Shown piece by piece: positions 26,570-29,027 of a stretch of 29,027 nt of DNA. The stretch covers positions 1-29,027 of the forward strand of contig JADINF010000041.1 in assembly GCA_017694145.1 (NCBI GenBank), given 5' to 3'. The stretch comes from Candidatus Stercoripulliclostridium pullicola (GTDB lineage: Bacteria; Bacillota; Clostridia; Christensenellales; DTU072). Within the stretch, counting starts at the first letter, position 1. Each line of letters opens with the position of its first letter. The notes under the pieces were generated by a model. It saw only the letters and a program-made list of their open reading frames with translations, did no database searches and had not been told where the DNA came from. Position numbers and translations under genes: made by a program.

Positions 26570-27523
26570 TTATTTTCTTTCGCTCAGTTTGACGTACGGG
26601 CTGTGTTCCGCCACCGCGTCGTATGCGGGACGAATGATCTTACCGCCGTTTGAGAGCTCTTCTATGCGGTGCGCGCTCCAGCCGGACATACGCGCCATAG
26701 CGAATATGGGAGTGAACAGTTCCGTCGGTATTCCGAGCAGACGGTATATAAGCCCCGAATAAAAGTCGATGTTCGCGGAAACGCCTTTGTACATTTTGCG
26801 TTTAGCGGCGATAACCTGCGGAGCTATGGTTTCTATCTTACGATAGAATTTATATTCGTCCTCGAGTCCCTTCTCTATCGCGAGAGGCTTGATAAAGCTC
26901 TTGAGTATTTTTGCGCGCGGGTCGGAAAGCGAATAGACCGCGTGACCCATTCCGTATATAAGTCCCGAATTGTCAAAAGCTTTTTTGTCGAGGATCTGAT
27001 TGAGATAATTCTCTATACTGGAGTCGGAATCCGGATTGACGTGCTCGCGGATATCTTCCATCATTTTGATGACCTTCACGTTCGCGCCGCCGTGGCGGGG
27101 TCCTTTAAGGGAACCGAGCGAAGCCGCTATGGCGGAATATGTATCCGTACCGGAACTGCTTACGACGTGATCGGTGAAGGTGGAGTTGTTGCCGCCTCCG
27201 TGTTCCGCGTGAAGCACGAGGCACAGGTCGAGCAGTTTGGCTTCGAGCGCGCTGTATTCGCCGTCCGGACGAAGCATGCGCAAGATGTTCTCCGCGGTGC
27301 TCATCGAAGGGTCGGGATTATGGATTATAAGACTTCCGTCGTCGTAATAATGTTTGAACACCTGGTAGCCGTACACCGAAAGCATCGGGAATTTTGCTAT
27401 AAGGTCCATACATTGCAACAACACGTTCTCTATCGAAATATCGTCCGCGTTGTCGTCGTAAGCGTATAAAGTGAGCACGCTGCGCTGTAATACGTTCATC
27501 ATGTCGACGGAAGGTCTTTTCAC
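26570..27523 (-). CDS. Citrate synthase, C-terminal catalytic part (second of two frames)
   Basis: 317 aa from a GTG start. It continues the citrate synthase fold exactly where the upstream frame stops, at KRPSVDMMNVLQRSVLTLY. All active-site motifs lie here: HAEHGGGNNSTF (105-116), GPRHGGANVKV (141-151), GMGHAVYS, SANIDFYSG with Asp253, and ARMSGWSAHRIEE with its arginines. The enzyme condenses oxaloacetate with acetyl-CoA. The GTG overlaps the TGA of the upstream frame by 3-4 bases, and no ribosome site precedes it, so translation would need coupling, re-initiation or frameshifting. Compared with family members (…RDVIMKAPS…), two extra bases (TG) sit between the ATG and AAA codons. Either the gene is recently broken, the product is a two-chain enzyme, or there is a sequence error. 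Confidence 0.85.
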   Translation of the reverse strand: MKRPSVDMMNVLQRSVLTLYAYDDNADDISIENVLLQCMDLIAKFPMLSVYGYQVFKHYYDDGSLIIHNPDPSMSTAENILRMLRPDGEYSALEAKLLDLCLVLHAEHGGGNNSTFTDHVVSSSGTDTYSAIAASLGSLKGPRHGGANVKVIKMMEDIREHVNPDSDSSIENYLNQILDKKAFDNSGLIYGMGHAVYSLSDPRAKILKSFIKPLAIEKGLEDEYKFYRKIETIAPQVIAAKRKMYKGVSANIDFYSGLIYRLLGIPTELFTPIFAMARMSGWSAHRIEELSNGGKIIRPAYDAVAEHSPYVKLSERK

Positions 27524-27945
27524 ATGATGACGTCGCGCAAAAAGCCCGAAGGTAAAGCTCTGAGCTCCGCGAGCATGTTGTTGAAAGCCGAAAGTTCTTC
27601 GGCGTTGGGCAATTTACCGAAAAGCAAAAGATATGTGACTTCTTCGAAGCCGAAACGCTTTTCGCGGATAAAACCTTTGACGATGTCGTCGAGAAGAATA
27701 CCGCGATAATAAAGTTCGCCGTTGCAAGGTTCTCTGACGCCTTGCTCGTTCACTTTGGAAGCTATGATCTCGCTTATCTCCGTAAGACCCACGACTACGC
27801 CTTTGCCGTTGAGGTCGCGCAGTCCGCGTTTACAGTCGTGCTGTTCATAGTACTCCTCTTTAATAATGGTGCTTTTCCTCGCCATATTCGCCAGCCCTTT
27901 GATACGTTTGGCGACGCGCTGTTTGGGATTTTCCGTTTTGGCCAT
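27520..27945 (-). CDS. Citrate synthase, N-terminal part (first of two frames)
   Basis: I set the start at ATG 27945 (MAKTENPKQ), which has a near-perfect AAGGAGGT site; the 23 residues upstream run through the promoter. The 141-aa product has the N-terminal citrate synthase features of the Clostridia/Bacteroides type: GLRDLNGKGVVVGLT, ELYYRGILLDDIV, FGFEEVTYLLLFGKLPN and LPSGFLRDVIM. It carries none of the catalytic residues, which are all in the second frame. Together the two parts total 458 aa, the normal full length, with nothing missing at the join. It has its own promoter at 27986-28014 and is the first gene of the unit that continues into GH20. Confidence 0.85.
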   Translation of the reverse strand: MAKTENPKQRVAKRIKGLANMARKSTIIKEEYYEQHDCKRGLRDLNGKGVVVGLTEISEIIASKVNEQGVREPCNGELYYRGILLDDIVKGFIREKRFGFEEVTYLLLFGKLPNAEELSAFNNMLAELRALPSGFLRDVIM

Positions 27946-27985
27946 TATGCACCTCCTTACAGAAAAAAAATATTGTATGTTAAAT

Positions 27986-28014
27986 ATATTACTATAAAAT
28001 GCGACAAAAGTCAA
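27986..28014 (-). promoter_or_regulatory. Sigma-A-like promoter of the citrate synthase/glycan unit
   Basis: A good TTGACT -35 (28009-28014) and a TAATAT -10 (27986-27991) are 17 bases apart, about 40 bases before the ATG at 27945, in AT-rich sequence. Confidence 0.65.
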
Positions 28015-28196
28015 ATGTTATATACTGTACCCGCGCCGCGCGCGTACGCAACCGCGCGCCGGAGGAGAAAACGCGGACGGGAAAAGCGTGCTTTAGCCCG
28101 TAAATTCCCGATTACGTCGTCGTAAACTTACAAAACGGCGCCATTGCCGAATTTTTATTTCCGTAACGCGTCATGCGCAGCGCGGTTACGACGCAC

Positions 28197-28229
28197 AAAA
28201 AAACGCTCCCTCGTTCCGGGAGAGAGCGT
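28197..28229 (-). terminator. Intrinsic terminator after the membrane-anchored surface protein
   Basis: On the minus strand ACGCTCTCTC pairs with GAGGGAGCGT (one mismatch) around a seven-base loop, followed by seven T. It is about 40 bases after the stop at 28271. Confidence 0.85.
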
Positions 28230-28270
28230 CAATCGGAGCAGATATGTTCGCCTATCGTAAGAAGCGTTCG

Positions 28271-29027
28271 TCAATCCTCGATGTCGTCTCGGTACTTGAT
28301 GAAGCGCGCCGCGCGTTTGCGTTTGAGCTTGACTACGACCGCGATGAGCACGATCAGCACGACTGCCGCGCCCGCTCCTATACCTGCGTACAGCAGGATA
28401 TTGCTTTCTTCGCCGGTCGCGTAGGCGACGATGACGTATTCGGCATTCTCTACGTCGAATATCGCCCTGCCGTCCTTGTAGGTAACGTCGGAAATATACA
28501 GGATGTCGCCGTTATAAGTCTTTACGGCGAAAGCGAGCTTGGTCGTGTCCTCGTATTTTTCGTCGAGCATCATCGATATGCTTATTCTGCCGGTATATTC
28601 GTATGCCTCGCCGTCGTCGAGATATTCTATACGGAAGATCTCGCTCAGCGTTTTGTCGCCGAGAGCGTTATACGCCGCTTTCAATGAGTTGAATTCGGAA
28701 TCGATGCCGTCCTCATCGTTCTCCTTCGCGACGACGGACACCTCTAACGAGGCGGGGAAACTCCCTTCCAATATAACGTCGGAAGTTTCGGAATAAAGCA
28801 TTCCTTTGTTCACGCGGAATACGGTCACGCCGTATTTGACGGTATAGTTGTCCGCCGAAACTCCTTTGGGCGAAACGTTGTATACGCCGGGTTCGGTGGG
28901 GAAAGTGACGGTAGCCGCCGACTCGAGAACGCTCTCGTCGTCGCTTCCCACAAATCCGAAATAGTAAATTTCGTATTCCACGGTATCGCCTTCGTTGACG
29001 GTGATCTCGCTCTCGGTCAACGACACG
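28271..29027 (-). CDS. C-terminal part of a membrane-anchored surface protein (5' end outside window)
   Basis: About 252 codons to the stop at 28271; the reading frame is open to the right edge, so the first residue seen is internal. The visible part begins with a beta domain like the MBG repeats of the other surface proteins (PGVYNVSPKGVSADNYTVKY, then VTVFRVNKG). It continues with a domain of about 120 residues (SLEVSVV…YEYTGRISISM…FAVKTYNGDILYISDVTY…FDVENAEYVIVAYA), then a single hydrophobic helix LLYAGIGAGAAVVLIVLIAVV and a basic cytoplasmic tail rich in lysine and arginine. The protein is thus tethered at its C-terminus, unlike the two lipoproteins, which are tethered at the N-terminus. 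No LPXTG sortase motif is present. Function beyond surface display cannot be told. Confidence 0.85.
   Translation of the reverse strand, partial: VSLTESEITVNEGDTVEYEIYYFGFVGSDDESVLESAATVTFPTEPGVYNVSPKGVSADNYTVKYGVTVFRVNKGMLYSETSDVILEGSFPASLEVSVVAKENDEDGIDSEFNSLKAAYNALGDKTLSEIFRIEYLDDGEAYEYTGRISISMMLDEKYEDTTKLAFAVKTYNGDILYISDVTYKDGRAIFDVENAEYVIVAYATGEESNILLYAGIGAGAAVVLIVLIAVVVKLKRKRAARFIKYRDDIED

Larger units (their letters stand above)
27946..28270. other. Intergenic region with promoter, GC-alternating palindromes and terminator
   Basis: 325 bases without a supported gene. From right to left it holds the terminator of the surface-protein gene (28197-28229), an imperfect hairpin (28162-28190; CGTAACGCG with CGCGGTTACG, one bulged base), a stretch with no clear features, a GC-alternating segment around 28031-28060 (containing GCGCGCGTACGC), and the citrate synthase promoter. 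I see no small reading frame with a ribosome site and no recognisable riboswitch. Confidence 0.6.

Noticed and set aside
27505..27545. Programmed -1 frameshift in citrate synthase
   Set aside because: No X-XXY-YYZ slippery heptamer occurs in the reading frame before the TGA and I see no clear downstream pseudoknot. Coupled re-initiation, a mutation or an error is simpler.
27946..28014. Longer start for the citrate synthase N-terminal part at 28014
   Set aside because: It would place the promoter inside the coding region; ATG 27945 has a near-perfect ribosome site and fits the family N-terminus.
1..29027. CRISPR arrays, tRNA, rRNA, prophage or defence-system genes
   Set aside because: I saw no regularly spaced direct repeats, no cloverleaf with a CCA-type end, no rRNA-like sequence and no phage or restriction-type proteins. 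The repeats seen are protein-level domain repeats.

Overview
The window looks like about 29 kb of one chromosome from a Gram-positive, low-to-mid GC bacterium, most likely an uncultured Clostridia (Bacillota) of the gut type. This rests on strong AGGAGG-like ribosome binding sites, sigma-A-like promoters, lipobox signal peptides, very large Ig-like/MBG-repeat surface proteins and a citrate synthase of the Clostridia/Bacteroides length class. The taxonomic placement is inference. Every gene I can support is on the minus strand, so transcription runs from the right edge to the left.

Layout in transcription order. (1) 29027-28271: the C-terminal end of a surface protein with one membrane anchor, followed by a clear terminator. 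(2) 27945-20081: a run of tightly packed genes with overlaps or short gaps. It holds a citrate synthase split into two overlapping frames, a GH20 beta-N-acetylhexosaminidase, a small beta-domain protein plus a PHP hydrolase (together resembling one CehA/McbA-type protein in two pieces), a GDPD-like phosphodiesterase, a Gfo/Idh/MocA oxidoreductase and an (alpha/alpha)6 glycosidase. None of the enzymes has a signal peptide, so intracellular breakdown of imported, probably amino-sugar-containing and perhaps phosphorylated, glycans is the simplest reading. A terminator follows. (3) 19920-10273: a second unit opened by a good promoter. It holds a 1223-aa Ig-like repeat lipoprotein, a HemL-like class III aminotransferase, two class II aldolase-family proteins (one apparently intact, one lacking most metal ligands), a GPH-family sugar:cation symporter, and a protein that looks like a REP-associated (Y1/IS200-like) transposase whose catalytic residues have all gone. 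It ends in a 26-nt perfect palindrome that acts as a terminator. (4) 10089 to beyond 1: a giant lipoprotein gene, at least 3363 codons, open to the left edge, with about 12 Big_3-like repeats, about 14 MBG-type repeats and a concanavalin A/LamG-like lectin domain.

The working picture is a carbohydrate-foraging locus. Very long wall-spanning lipoprotein stalks, one with a lectin-like domain, sit beside a sugar symporter and cytoplasmic enzymes for amino sugars and sugar phosphates. The parts most worth follow-up are the eroded transposase-like regulator candidate, the aldolase/pseudo-aldolase pair with a HemL-like enzyme, the two split genes (citrate synthase and CehA/McbA-like), and the GC-alternating palindromes that recur in the intergenic gaps.
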